In this document: positions 7,498 to 15,204 of the stretch, piece after piece
Layout: every line of letters begins with the position of its first letter
Position numbering within the stretch: the first letter of the stretch is position 1
From: Streptomyces fructofermentans
GTDB lineage: Bacteria; Actinomycetota; Actinomycetes; Streptomycetales; Streptomycetaceae
Direction of reading: 5' to 3'
DNA: 64,000 nucleotides
Assembly: GCF_014651055.1 (NCBI RefSeq)
Contig: NZ_BMWD01000031.1
Coordinates: 39,031 to 103,030, forward strand
The notes under the pieces: model-generated
The model's database searches: none
What the model saw: the letters and a program-made list of their open reading frames with translations, nothing else
What the model was told of the DNA's origin: nothing
Position numbers and translations under genes: made by a program

Positions 7498-8475
7498 ATG
7501 CGACTGAGCAAGCCCGTGTCCCTTGCCGTAACCGCTGCAGCCGCCCTCACCCCGGTCCTCGCCACCGCGCCCGCGCAGGCCCTCGCCGCGCCCGCGCCGG
7601 ACCAGCGGCCCGGCCGGCCGACGTGCGCCGATCCCGGGAACCGCAAGTTCCCCGTCCGTACCCGGATCCACGGCGGGCCCGCCTCCTACGAGGCCGGCGG
7701 AGGATTCCGGACCTGGTACCTCGACCTCACCAACACCACCGACTCCACCTGCCGGAGCGTCTACCCGGTCGTCGTGCTCGTGGACGACGAACGGGCCTTG
7801 AAGCCGGAGCAGCCGCGACTGGAGTTCTACGTGGGCGACCGACCGCGCCCCGTCGTCTTCGAGCGCACCGACCAGGACGAGAACGTCGGTGTGCTCGGCG
7901 CGTCCGCCGAGGGCGGTGACGGCGACGACGACGCGGAGGACGAGTTCCCCGGCTTCAGCGTGGGACCCGGCGAGACCCTCACCGTCAGGCTGCGGATGTC
8001 GGTCACCTCGGACGCGGTGGCCAACGACGTGGTGGCCAAGGCCGCCGTCGTGCAGCGCAACGAGGACGACGGCGAGTGGATCGGCCAGTCCGGCGACTAC
8101 CGCTTCCGCATCGTCCAGGACGACACGCACGACGGGCACGACACGAGCCGTGGGTCCGACCAGGACGAGGACCGGGAAGAGGCCGGGGAAGAGGCCGAGG
8201 ACGGCGGCGACGGACGCGAGACGCAGGACCCCGGGGGGCGGAAGGAGCCGAGGGAGCCGAGGGAGCCGAGGGAGCCGGGGGAGAGCCCCGCGGGAGCGAC
8301 CGGCGGGCGGGACGGCCAGGACCCCTCCGCCACCGCGCCCGGCGGGCTCCCCCTGGCCGAGCAACTGGCCGGGACGGGCTCGCGGATGCCGAGCGCTCTC
8401 GCGGCGACGGCCGGAGCGCTCCTCCTGCTGGGCGCCGGAGCCGCCGTACTGCGCCTGGTCCGCCGCCGACGCTGA
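7498..8475 (+). CDS. Secreted, LAXTG-type cell-wall surface protein
   Basis: A 325-residue protein. It has a Sec signal peptide (MRLSKPVSLAVTAAAALTPV, cleavage after about APAQALA), then a beta-rich domain (about 40-205) with FRTWYLDLTNTT and VGPGETLTVRLRMSV. A highly charged acidic linker follows (EDREEAGEEAEDGG, then KEPREPREPREPGE, a 3-residue repeat). It ends with the sorting signal LAGTG (about 290-294), a hydrophobic helix and a tail of arginines. LAXTG motifs are the known substrates of class E sortases in Streptomyces. A class F sortase lies 2 kb downstream, but which enzyme anchors this protein is open. Confidence 0.82.
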   Translation: MRLSKPVSLAVTAAAALTPVLATAPAQALAAPAPDQRPGRPTCADPGNRKFPVRTRIHGGPASYEAGGGFRTWYLDLTNTTDSTCRSVYPVVVLVDDERALKPEQPRLEFYVGDRPRPVVFERTDQDENVGVLGASAEGGDGDDDAEDEFPGFSVGPGETLTVRLRMSVTSDAVANDVVAKAAVVQRNEDDGEWIGQSGDYRFRIVQDDTHDGHDTSRGSDQDEDREEAGEEAEDGGDGRETQDPGGRKEPREPREPREPGESPAGATGGRDGQDPSATAPGGLPLAEQLAGTGSRMPSALAATAGALLLLGAGAAVLRLVRRRR

Positions 8476-8504
8476 AGTCGGGCCCGCGGCCGGGAGCCCG
8501 CCCC

Positions 8505-8638
8505 GGACCCCGCCGTCCCGGACCCCGCCGTCCCGGACCCTGCCGTCCCCGACCCCGGCTCCCAGGGCCCCGCCGTCCCGGACCCCGGCTCCCGGACCCC
8601 GCCGTCCCCGACCCCGGCTCCCGGACCCCGCCGTGCGG
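8505..8638. repeat. ~9 tandem copies of a 15-bp unit
   Basis: Alternating versions GGACCCCGCCGTCCC and CGACCCCGGCTCCC(A) run head to tail downstream of the LAXTG-protein gene. They occupy most of the gap before the NagD-like gene. Confidence 0.85.
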
Positions 8639-8794
8639 ACCGCCGTTCTCCCCGGCCGCGCGAGGCCCCTCCGCCAAGATCGGGCGGATGGCTACGCTGG
8701 GGACGCCGGCACACCGCTGTGACGGCGTCCCCCACGCCCCACACCCGGCACACCCGCACGGCTCACGCAGCTCGCGTACGGCAGGAGACGGCAC

Positions 8795-9574
8795 ATGGCA
8801 GAGCGCAAGCCCATCGAATCGTGGCTCACCGACATGGACGGGGTGCTCATCCACGAGGGCGTGCCCATTCCCGGCGCCGACGCCTTCATACGGAGGCTCA
8901 GGGAGTCCGGAAGGCCGTTCCTGGTCCTCACCAACAACTCGATCTACACGGCCCGCGACCTGCACGCCCGGCTCCGGCGGATGGGCCTGGACGTGCCCGT
9001 GGAGAACATCTGGACCTCGGCGCTCGCCACCGCCCAGTTCCTGGACGACCAGCGCCCGGACGGCACGGCGTACGTCATCGGCGAGGCCGGACTGACCACG
9101 GCCCTGCACGACATCGGATACGTGCTGACCGACCACGACCCCGACTACGTGGTGCTGGGCGAGACCCGCACGTACTCCTTCGAGGCCATGACCAAGGCGG
9201 TCCGACTGATCAAGGGCGGGGCCCGTTTCATCGCCACGAACCCGGACGAGACCGGCCCGTCCGCCGAGGGCCCGCTGCCCGCCACCGGCGCCGTGGCCGC
9301 GCTGATCACCAAGGCGACCGGCAAGCAGCCGTACTTCGCGGGCAAGCCCAACCCGCTGATGATGCGTACGGGCCTCAACGCCATCGGGGCGCACTCCGAG
9401 ACCAGCGCGATGATCGGCGACCGCATGGACACGGACGTGCTGGCCGGCCTGGAGGCGGGCATGCAGACGTTCCTCGTCCTCACCGGTCTCACCACGCCCG
9501 CGGAGATCGAGAACTACCCCTACCGCCCGTCGAAGGTCGTCGACTCCATCGCGGACCTCGTCGAGCGGATCTGA
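8795..9574 (+). CDS. HAD-IIA (NagD-like) sugar phosphatase
   Basis: A 259-residue protein with all HAD motifs: LTDMDGVLI (nucleophile Asp13 and Asp15), VLTNNS (motif II), AGKPNP with the motif III Lys, and IGDRMDTDV (motif IV acidic pair). The cap is of the C2 type between motifs II and III (about 70-190), as in NagD/AraL phosphatases acting on nucleotides or sugar phosphates. AGGAGA lies 7 nt before the ATG. The neighbouring sortase and surface-protein genes do not suggest a functional link. Confidence 0.9.
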   Translation: MAERKPIESWLTDMDGVLIHEGVPIPGADAFIRRLRESGRPFLVLTNNSIYTARDLHARLRRMGLDVPVENIWTSALATAQFLDDQRPDGTAYVIGEAGLTTALHDIGYVLTDHDPDYVVLGETRTYSFEAMTKAVRLIKGGARFIATNPDETGPSAEGPLPATGAVAALITKATGKQPYFAGKPNPLMMRTGLNAIGAHSETSAMIGDRMDTDVLAGLEAGMQTFLVLTGLTTPAEIENYPYRPSKVVDSIADLVERI

Positions 9575-9711
9575 CCGACGCCGGTCCGCCGGTCACCCGT
9601 CCGGCCCTCCTCGCCCCGTCGGCCCGGGCCACCCGTACGGAGCAGTGGACACCCTCCCCGGATGCGGCCCCGTAGCCCGGGGAGCAGGCTCCAGGTATCT
9701 GGAGGTTCACG

Positions 9712-10449
9712 ATGGGTTCACTGCGACTCACTCTCTGTGCCGGGGCGGTGGCCGCCGCCGCCCTCACGCCGGTGTTCACCCCGGCCGACGCCCGTGCGGG
9801 GGACGGCGGCGTCTCCGTGACGCCGACGCCACCGGCTCCGGGCAACGACATCCAGGTGCGGGTGCAGGGCTGCGCCGGAGCGACGGGCACCGCGGCGTCG
9901 GAGGCGTTCGTCGCCGACGCGCGGCTGGTGGGGAAGGCGGGCGTCCTGCTGGGCGAGACCCGCGTCCGCTCGACCCTCGAACCGGGCACGTACCACGTGG
10001 GCGTCACCTGCGACGGCTTCGACGACAAGGTGAGGGGCACCTTCACCGTCGTCGGCAAGAAGCAGCAGGAGAAGCAGCGCCAGGAGCAGAAGCGCAAGGA
10101 CGAGAAGGAGCGGCTGAGGAAGGCCGAGGAGCAGCGGAAGCGGCAGAACCAGCAGCAGAGCCGGAGGCAGCAGGAACAGAAGCAGCAGAAGCAGGAGCAG
10201 CGGGCCGAGGAGCCGCGGAAGCAGCCGCGCGGGCAGCAGGACGACACGGTCGTGCCGAGCGCGCCCGCGTCACCCGTCGCCCCCGTGCACGCGGGCGGCG
10301 GCGGCACCGCGAGGCTCGCCGCCGCCGAGGCCCGCTCGGACGGACCCGGCACGCGGCACGCGGTGATCGGGCTTGTGCTGGCCGGTGTGGCCGCCGTCGC
10401 CGTGGTCGCGCGGGGCGTGGCACGCCGGGGACGCGACGGCACGGACTGA
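9712..10449 (+). CDS. Secreted coiled-coil protein with C-terminal membrane anchor, sortase partner
   Basis: A 245-residue protein. It has a signal peptide (residues 1-29, cleavage near ADARA), then an extracytoplasmic domain of about 90 residues with two cysteines (VQGCAG, VTCDGF) that could form a disulfide. Next comes a highly charged coiled coil rich in Lys, Glu and Gln (about 118-180, for example KRKDEKERLRKAEEQRK), a Pro/Ala spacer and a C-terminal transmembrane helix (HAVIGLVLAGVAAVAVVA) with an RRGRD tail. I see no LPXTG-like motif. The stop lies 6 bp before the class F sortase, so the two form an operon; it may be that sortase's substrate or scaffold. Confidence 0.75.
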   Translation: MGSLRLTLCAGAVAAAALTPVFTPADARAGDGGVSVTPTPPAPGNDIQVRVQGCAGATGTAASEAFVADARLVGKAGVLLGETRVRSTLEPGTYHVGVTCDGFDDKVRGTFTVVGKKQQEKQRQEQKRKDEKERLRKAEEQRKRQNQQQSRRQQEQKQQKQEQRAEEPRKQPRGQQDDTVVPSAPASPVAPVHAGGGGTARLAAAEARSDGPGTRHAVIGLVLAGVAAVAVVARGVARRGRDGTD

Positions 10450-10455
10450 CCGGCC

Positions 10456-11139
10456 ATGTCGCACCGGAAGCACCGGGACGACCCGGAACGCGCCACCGGC
10501 AGCGGGCGCCTGCTGATGGGCCTGGCCTGGGCGATGCTGCTGCTCGGGCTCTGGCTGTGGGGCCGAGAGGTGACCGACGTGCGCCGGGGGATATCCGCGC
10601 CCACCACGGGTGACGTGGCGGCCGTCGGAAGGCCGCTCGGGGTCGAACTGCCTCCCGCGGTGGCGCCGCTGGCGGACGCCCGTCCACAGCGTGTGGACAT
10701 CCCGGCGCTCGGCGTGCAGGCCCCCGTGGTGGCACGCGGGCTGGACCCGCGGGGCGCGGTCGACCCGCCGCCGTACGGGCAGCCGGGGATCGTGGGCTGG
10801 TACGGGGGAGGCGTACGGCCCGGCGCGGCCGGGACCGCCCTGCTCGTCGGGCACGTGGACACCGAGACCAGGCCCGCGGTCTTCTACCACCTCAGCGAGG
10901 TGCGCCCGGGCGAGACGGTCCGCGTGGTCCGGGACGACGGCACGGTCGCCGAGTTCACCGTCGAGGACGTCGAGGTCTTCGCGCGCGACCGGTTCGACGC
11001 GCAGCGGGTCTACGGGACACGGCAGTCGGGTCGGTCCGAACTGCGGCTGATCACCTGCGGGGGCTCCTTCGACCGGACCAGTCGCACCTACACGGCGAAC
11101 GTGGTCGTCTCGGCCTATCTCAGCGGCACCGACCGGTGA
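10456..11139 (+). CDS. Class F sortase
   Basis: A 227-residue membrane-anchored cysteine transpeptidase. A cytoplasmic N-terminus is followed by one TM helix (LLMGLAWAMLLLGLWLWG, about 19-36). The sortase barrel has the catalytic His in TALLVGHVDTE, the Cys in LRLITCGGSFD and a downstream Arg in DRTSRTY. The ATG is 6 bp after the preceding stop. Class F enzymes are common in Actinobacteria and their substrates are mostly unknown. The adjacent anchored coiled-coil protein and the LAXTG protein 2 kb upstream are candidate partners. Confidence 0.9.
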   Translation: MSHRKHRDDPERATGSGRLLMGLAWAMLLLGLWLWGREVTDVRRGISAPTTGDVAAVGRPLGVELPPAVAPLADARPQRVDIPALGVQAPVVARGLDPRGAVDPPPYGQPGIVGWYGGGVRPGAAGTALLVGHVDTETRPAVFYHLSEVRPGETVRVVRDDGTVAEFTVEDVEVFARDRFDAQRVYGTRQSGRSELRLITCGGSFDRTSRTYTANVVVSAYLSGTDR

Positions 11140-12057
11140 GCCCCGCGCACGGCCGCACCGGATCCGGGCAGGCACCGGATTCCCGCCCGCACCTGGATTC
11201 CCCCCGCGCGTGATTCCTGCCCGTGCCGGACTCCACCCGGCCCGGTCGACGACCCGCTCCCCCCGGGAGCCGTCGACCGGGCTGGTCCTCGACCGTGCGC
11301 GCACGGGCTGCGGGAGTAACCCGGCGACCGGCACGGGAGGTTCACGGGGCCCGTTCGAATGGCGCTGAGGCCGGACAGCCAGGGGCCGGGGCCGTCCGAG
11401 ACGACTCTAGAGCGGATGAGCGCTCCGGCCTAGGGTCTGAATGACGCCAAGTCCCGGGGCGGTGGCGCTGCGTCATCCGTCCTGGTGGTCACCGGATCCG
11501 GACCGGCCGGGACGCGTGCCGTCCGGGTCCCCGGCGCCCTCGGCGCGCTGCGCCACCGCGGCGGCGGCCCCGTCGAGCGGCGGCCGCCGGCCGCGGGCGC
11601 ACCCGCGCGGCACCTGAACGCCGCCGCCGGCAGGGCGAGCGCCTGCGCCGGGCGCGGCCCCCGGTCGCGAGCGTCACCGATCCGTCGGTCCGTACGAGCA
11701 TGACGCCGACGCCCCGGGCGTCGAGGAGGGCCGCGCGGTGGTCGTCCGGGCGCGCCGCAGGTACGGGGCCGTGTCGAAGGAGTCGGCCGGCGTGTCGGGG
11801 GCCTCCGCGGGGGTCGGTCCCCAGCCGGCTCTCCCGGCTGTCGCGGTGCGTGTCGAAGGCCTCCCGGGACATGGTCCCGGCGCCGCTCGTCGCCGCTCGG
11901 CGCCCCTCGGCGCCGCTCGGCGCCCCTCGTCCGGGAAGCGCCCACCCATCCGCGAGGCGGGTGTAACAGCTCTCGGACAAGGGCGCCTCGCCGCGTTGGC
12001 CTCCCGACGGGTATGTCAGGATTGACGCTTAGGACAGTGCACCCGAGGGGGAGTTCG
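11140..12057. other. ~0.9-kb region without a convincing gene
   Basis: Apart from the sortase terminator I find no gene with normal codon structure. On the minus strand (about 11640-11870) a stretch translates as DDHRAALLDARGVGVML and continues VRTDGSVTLATGG, which looks like ordinary protein. The frame then dissolves into Arg-rich low complexity and shifts, so this may be a decayed gene. The last 60 bp (TTGACG at about 12022 and GAGGGGGA at 12043-12050) probably hold the promoter and ribosome site of the GH6 gene. Confidence 0.4.
11240..11282 (+). terminator. Two-part hairpin terminator after the sortase operon
   Basis: The outer 12-bp perfect stem pairs 11240-11251 with 11271-11282. An inner 6-bp stem GCTCCC/GGGAGC encloses a CCC loop. 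It lies 100 bp after the sortase stop. Confidence 0.7.
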
Positions 12058-13074
12058 ATGTACGGGAGCAGGGGGGCCGGGGCCAGGGCGTCCGTGGCGG
12101 TGGCCGGAGCTGTGCTGCTGTTCGCGGGGTGTTCCTCCTCGGAGGGCGACGGCGACAAGGACGCGCAGGGCGCCAAGGTGAGCCAGCAGCCCAAGGGGAC
12201 GGACCCGTTCTGGGTCAACCCCGACGGGAACGCGGCCGAGCAGCTGGCCTCGTACGAGAAGGACGGGAAGGACGGCGACGCCGAGCTGATCCGCCGGATC
12301 GCCGAGCAGCCGACCGGCGAGTGGCTCACTCCGGAGAACGCGGAGCAGGAGGCGCGCGGCTTCACCGAGGCCGCCACGAAGGTCGATCGGGACGCGCTGC
12401 TCGTCGTCTACAACATCCCGCACCGCGACTGCGGTCAGTTCTCCGGCGGCGGGGCGGCGGACGGCAACGCCTACCGGGCCTTCATCGACCAGGTCGCCGC
12501 GGGCATCGGCGACCGCCGCGCCACGGTGGTCCTGGAGCCGGACGCCGTGCTGCACATGGTGGACGGCTGCACGCCCCAGGAGTTCCACGAGGAGCGGTAC
12601 GACCTTCTGCGGGGCGCCGTGGAGAAGTTCAAGTCGCTGAAGAACACGAAGGTCTACCTGGACGCGGGCAACGCGGGCTGGGGCAGGACCGACGAGATCT
12701 TCGAGCCGCTGAAGCTGGCGGGGGTGGAGCGGGCCGACGGCTTCGCGGTCAACGTGTCCAACTTCTACCCGACCGCGGACAGCATCAAGTACGGCAAGGA
12801 GCTGTCGGCGAAGGCCGGCAACAAGCCGTTCGTGATCGACACCAGCCGCAACGGCAACGGGCCCTACACCGAGGGCGACCCGAAGGAGACCTGGTGCAAC
12901 CCGCCGGGCCGCGCGCTCGGTGAGGCGCCCACCACGAAGACGGACGACGAACTCGTCGACGCCTACCTGTGGGTCAAGCGCCCGGGCGAGTCCGACGGCA
13001 CGTGCAAGGGCGGGCCCAAGGCGGGGCAGTGGTGGCCCGAGTACGCCCTGAAGCTGGCCAAGGCCTCCGGCTGA
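12058..13074 (+). CDS. cslZ: GH6 endoglucanase-like lipoprotein (CslZ)
   Basis: A 338-residue protein. An N-terminal signal ending LLFAGC (lipobox Cys25) predicts membrane anchoring outside the cell. GH6 landmarks are all present: NIPHRDCGQFSGGG, VVLEPDAVLH (catalytic Asp region), DAGNAGWG, VSNFYPT, IDTSRNGNGP, CNPPGRALG and LWVKRPGESDG. GH6 enzymes hydrolyse beta-1,4-glucan with inversion. The gene is convergent with glxA and cslA, and the cslA-glxA-cslZ locus is known in Streptomyces for synthesis of a beta-glucan at hyphal tips. CslZ probably trims or releases that glycan. The ATG after GAGGGGGA was chosen over an upstream in-frame ATG at 12013. Confidence 0.88.
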   Translation: MYGSRGAGARASVAVAGAVLLFAGCSSSEGDGDKDAQGAKVSQQPKGTDPFWVNPDGNAAEQLASYEKDGKDGDAELIRRIAEQPTGEWLTPENAEQEARGFTEAATKVDRDALLVVYNIPHRDCGQFSGGGAADGNAYRAFIDQVAAGIGDRRATVVLEPDAVLHMVDGCTPQEFHEERYDLLRGAVEKFKSLKNTKVYLDAGNAGWGRTDEIFEPLKLAGVERADGFAVNVSNFYPTADSIKYGKELSAKAGNKPFVIDTSRNGNGPYTEGDPKETWCNPPGRALGEAPTTKTDDELVDAYLWVKRPGESDGTCKGGPKAGQWWPEYALKLAKASG

Positions 13075-13116
13075 CGCGGGGGCCGCGCCTTCGGGCCGGA
13101 CCCGCGGACGTACGCG

Positions 13117-13176
13117 GCGGGACATGTGAGGAGGGGCCCGGCGCGATCGCGCCGGGCCCCTCCTCACATGTCCCGC
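13117..13176. terminator. 60-bp perfect palindrome, bidirectional terminator
   Basis: Positions 13117-13146 are the exact reverse complement of 13147-13176, with the centre at GCGCGATCGCGC. It lies between the cslZ stop (13074) and the glxA stop (13187), so it should end transcription from both sides. Confidence 0.85.
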
Positions 13177-13186
13177 GCGCGGAGCG

Positions 13187-15124
13187 CTACGGGATCTTCA
13201 CCCACTGGGCCTTGCTGGGCGTGCCCTGGTCGTCCGTCACGAACAGCATGTACCAGCCGGACTCGACGAGGTTGCGGCTCTTGGGGACCGTGACCTCGAT
13301 GCCGTCCGCCGTCTTCTCCAGCTCCAGCGCGATGGAACGCTGGTCCACGTCGGTGACGTGCGTCGAGGCGCTCGGCCGGATCAGCCGGGCCGTCTTGATG
13401 GACGAGGCGTGCTGCGAGGTGAAGCTCGCCGTGCCGCCGCGCTTCACCGTCTTCGGGCCGCCGGAGAGCGAGGGCCGCGAGCCCTGGTACAGGTACGGCG
13501 GCGTGTAGATCTCCACGCGCTGCTCGAACTTGCCGGGCTTGGTGTTGGCCGCGTCGGCGTAGAGCGAGTCCGAGCCGAAGAACATCACGCGGCCGTCGGG
13601 CAGCAGGATCGAGCCCGAGTGGTAGTTGCGGCCCACCAGCGGGTCGGCGACCCGCTTGAAGGAGTCGGCGCCCTTCTCGTAGAGCCGCGCCTGGAGGATG
13701 TTCGAGTCGCCGCGGCCGCGGTAGTCCTCGGAGCCGCCGGACACCAGCACGTTGTCGTCGGGCAGGATCGAGTACTGCGGGTAGCGGGTGCCCTTCTCCA
13801 GCTCCGGGCCGTCCACGAACCTCGGGTTGTCCGCCAGCAGGTCGATGATCCGGGTCTTGTTGCTCGACTGCTTGGACTCGCCGACCCCGCCGCCGCCGAT
13901 GACCATGTACTTCTCGTCCTGCGCGGGCGGCAGGAGCACCGTCCCGGCGGTCTCAAGGAGCTTCTGGTCGGACATGCCCTTCAGCTTGGTGAACTTGTTC
14001 GTCTCCACGTCCCAGACGCCCGGGTCGCGGCCGACGTCGTCGGGGCCGTAGCCGGCGTTGGCGCCCGAGTAGAACAGCTTGCCGTTCTGCATCAGGGAGA
14101 TCGCCGGGTACGTCGGGAACTGCCGGATGCCGTCGGTGTACGTCCACTTCTTGGTCTTCGGGTCGTAGACCTCGTTCTTGCCCGGGACCAGCTGGCCGAT
14201 CTCGTCGAGGCCGGAGAGGCTGAGGATCTTGCCGTCGGACAGCGTGGTCAGCGTCGGGTACCAGCGCGCCTCGTTCATCGGGTCGACCTTGATGTACTTC
14301 TCGGCGACCGGGTCGAACTCGTAGGCGTCCCTGATGCCCTGGAAGTCCTTCTTGTCCAGGGCGAGCTTCTGGGCGATGCCGTACGTGTTGCGCGCGTCCG
14401 TGCCCGACAGGCCCTGCACCCGGTAGTTGTCCTGGGTGCCCGTCTCGTACTTGGCGCCGCTCTTCTGCGCCTCGACGTAGATGCGGCCGAGGCCCGGCTC
14501 GTTGCGCAGGAACTTGCCGGTCGCCGGGTCGAACACCTTCTTCGCCCGCTCGATGTTGACCGGGTCCTTGGAGACGAACGTCTTGCCGTTCTCCTTGCCC
14601 GAGAAGCGTGTTCCGGCGGGCAGGGTGATCGGCCGGTCCGGGTTCTCGTTGTGGACGATCATCAGGCCGCCGGCCTTGGTGACGTCGCCCTTGAGCTTCT
14701 CGTAGCGCTTGGTGCCGCCCGCGATCAGCAGGTTGCCGCTGGGAAGCTGCGTGTGCCCCGTGCAGAACAGGTCGGCCGGAGTGGGGACCTTCTTGATCGT
14801 CTTCTTGACCGGGTCCCAGACGCGGGTGTCGAACTTCTTCGCGTCGAAGTTGTCCTGGTTGTTGCCCGAACCGGCGATCAGCAGGATCTTGCCGGTGTGC
14901 AGGAGCGCGGCGTGGATGGTGTTGAGCCGGTACTCCTCGGGGAACTCCACGACGTCCCACTTGCCGTTCTCGGCCTTGTACTCGGGGCGGTTGATCTTGT
15001 ACTCGTGGTACTGCTCCGACCCGAAGCGGTAGAGCGCGGGTCCGTTCATCCCGGCCAGCGCGAGCACCACCGCCGCACCTATCGCGATGCGGCGGGCACG
15101 GCGGCGGCTGGAACCGTCTTTCAC
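13187..15124 (-). CDS. glxA: GlxA, mono-copper radical oxidase (galactose-oxidase-like)
   Basis: A 645-residue protein with one N-terminal membrane anchor (about 12-30) followed by a kelch-type beta-propeller and a C-terminal Ig-like domain. Cofactor residues are in place: Cys121 in LFCTGH and Tyr289 in EARWYPT should form the Tyr-Cys crosslink, with Trp288 beside it. The axial Tyr and first His ligand are in RNYHSG (about 500-501), and the second His is in STHVTD (about 588). In Streptomyces GlxA is needed with CslA for tip glycan deposition and development. The GTG start lies 80 bp after the cslA stop in the same orientation. Confidence 0.95.
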   Translation of the reverse strand: MKDGSSRRRARRIAIGAAVVLALAGMNGPALYRFGSEQYHEYKINRPEYKAENGKWDVVEFPEEYRLNTIHAALLHTGKILLIAGSGNNQDNFDAKKFDTRVWDPVKKTIKKVPTPADLFCTGHTQLPSGNLLIAGGTKRYEKLKGDVTKAGGLMIVHNENPDRPITLPAGTRFSGKENGKTFVSKDPVNIERAKKVFDPATGKFLRNEPGLGRIYVEAQKSGAKYETGTQDNYRVQGLSGTDARNTYGIAQKLALDKKDFQGIRDAYEFDPVAEKYIKVDPMNEARWYPTLTTLSDGKILSLSGLDEIGQLVPGKNEVYDPKTKKWTYTDGIRQFPTYPAISLMQNGKLFYSGANAGYGPDDVGRDPGVWDVETNKFTKLKGMSDQKLLETAGTVLLPPAQDEKYMVIGGGGVGESKQSSNKTRIIDLLADNPRFVDGPELEKGTRYPQYSILPDDNVLVSGGSEDYRGRGDSNILQARLYEKGADSFKRVADPLVGRNYHSGSILLPDGRVMFFGSDSLYADAANTKPGKFEQRVEIYTPPYLYQGSRPSLSGGPKTVKRGGTASFTSQHASSIKTARLIRPSASTHVTDVDQRSIALELEKTADGIEVTVPKSRNLVESGWYMLFVTDDQGTPSKAQWVKIP

Positions 15125-15204
15125 TTCAAATCCCGTCTAACGTGTGGTGGTTGCGTGCGAGGCCCGGGACACCCTCTCGGACGTCCCGGGCCCGCGGTGG
15201 AGGC

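Noticed and set aside
4078..8364. Very long minus-strand open frame (over 1400 codons) extending upstream of the Gfo/Idh oxidoreductase
   Set aside because: Only the last 363 codons encode a recognisable protein. The rest is the antisense of the ROK and LAXTG-protein genes and low-complexity Pro/Arg/Gly translation, an artefact of extreme GC content.
11489..11980. Minus-strand frame with the protein-like stretch RAALLDARGVGVMLVRTDGS
   Set aside because: The frame dissolves into Arg-rich low complexity and would need frameshifts; at best a decayed gene, so not listed as a CDS.
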